From Galactobacter sp. (lineage in GTDB: Bacteria > Actinomycetota > Actinomycetes > Actinomycetales > Micrococcaceae), in the NCBI RefSeq assembly GCF_022712295.1, contig NZ_JALAGT010000167.1:1-5927 (forward strand): a DNA stretch of 5,927 nt, given 5' to 3'. Positions 5,843 to 5,927 of the stretch are shown here, piece after piece. The position numbers and the translations under genes are program-made. The notes beneath the pieces were generated by a model. That model made no database searches and was not told the origin of the DNA. It saw only the letters and a program-made list of their open reading frames with translations. The first letter of the stretch is position 1; each line of letters opens with the position of its first letter.

Positions 5843-5927
5843 TATTTCTTGGTTGTTGGTGGGTCAGAGGTAGGGGTTGATGCGCTCGGGGTAGGCGACG
5901 GCGAGTTGGGCGAGGGCTTGTTTCCAG
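5809..5927 (-). mobile_element. End of an IS256-like (Mutator) insertion sequence, partial
   Basis: On the minus strand the element ends ...TTACACAGAAAACTTGACAG followed by GCTC. This TTACACA(A/G)AAA ... TTGACAG layout is typical of IS256-family terminal inverted repeats. The exact boundary is probably at 5809 or within a couple of bases of it. About 55 bases separate this tip from the transposase stop codon, a usual distance for the family. These elements make 8-9 bp target duplications, so the bases just left of 5809 (for example GCCTCCAA) should recur beyond the far end. Only one end is inside the window. Confidence 0.7.
5864..5927 (-). CDS. Transposase C-terminus, IS256/Mutator family, partial
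   Basis: The last 20 codons of a transposase read inward from the right edge and end at TCA (5864-5866, a TGA on the minus strand): WKQALAQLAVAYPERINPYL. IS256-family transposases commonly end in a short stretch of the form W-x-x-A-L-x-x-[LF]-[AV]-[IV]-x-[FY]-x-x-R-[IL], which this fits. The catalytic DDE residues lie outside the window, so activity cannot be judged. The family call rests on this tail together with the adjoining terminal repeat. Confidence 0.65.
   Translation of the reverse strand, partial: WKQALAQLAVAYPERINPYL

Noticed and set aside
1..5927. CRISPR arrays, tRNA or rRNA genes, prophage genes
   Set aside because: No regularly spaced repeats, no tRNA-like cloverleaf sequence and no phage-type proteins were seen on either strand by eye.

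Overview
This is a high-GC bacterial window with strong G/C preference at third codon positions, long spurious open frames opposite real genes, transcripts that appear leaderless, and a cbs-metB pair like that of mycobacteria and other Actinomycetota. An actinobacterium is near certain. Micrococcales is my best guess, but the sequence alone does not settle it.

Layout. Bases 1-246 hold no clear gene; a possible 9-codon tail of an upstream gene ends at base 32. Bases 247-674 carry the wreck of a GntR/FCD-family transcriptional regulator: its N-terminal helix-turn-helix start and its C-terminal ligand-binding end lie in different frames and the middle is missing. Convergent to it (684-1742, minus strand) is a complete HhH-GPD DNA glycosylase of the 3-methyladenine glycosylase II (AlkA) type. 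A 94-base divergent spacer separates it from cbs (1837-3249), a PLP-dependent cystathionine beta-synthase with a C-terminal CBS-domain pair. metB (3329-4486), a cystathionine gamma-synthase/lyase, follows on the same strand. A near-perfect 21-bp hairpin ends this unit. An unrecognised Trp-rich, acidic 286-residue protein (4606-5466) follows from its own promoter. Last comes the start of a secreted-protein gene (5594 onward), cut after about 72 codons by an insertion sequence whose end and transposase C-terminus (minus strand) fill the window's right edge.

Function. cbs and metB together form the transsulfuration module. CBS condenses homocysteine with serine to cystathionine. The MetB-type enzyme either cleaves cystathionine to cysteine (reverse direction) or makes it from an activated homoserine (forward direction). 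With cbs next door, the reverse direction is at least likely to be one of its roles. The DNA glycosylase is an independent base-excision repair function that only shares the divergent spacer.

The two ends of the window are eroding (regulator pseudogene on the left, IS-disrupted secreted protein on the right) around a conserved metabolic core. I found no convincing new multi-gene system. The most interesting items are the leaderless-type promoters, the orphan Trp-rich protein, the repeated GTCAC-type boxes in front of the disrupted secreted gene, and an intact SD-led frame that runs through the regulator wreck.
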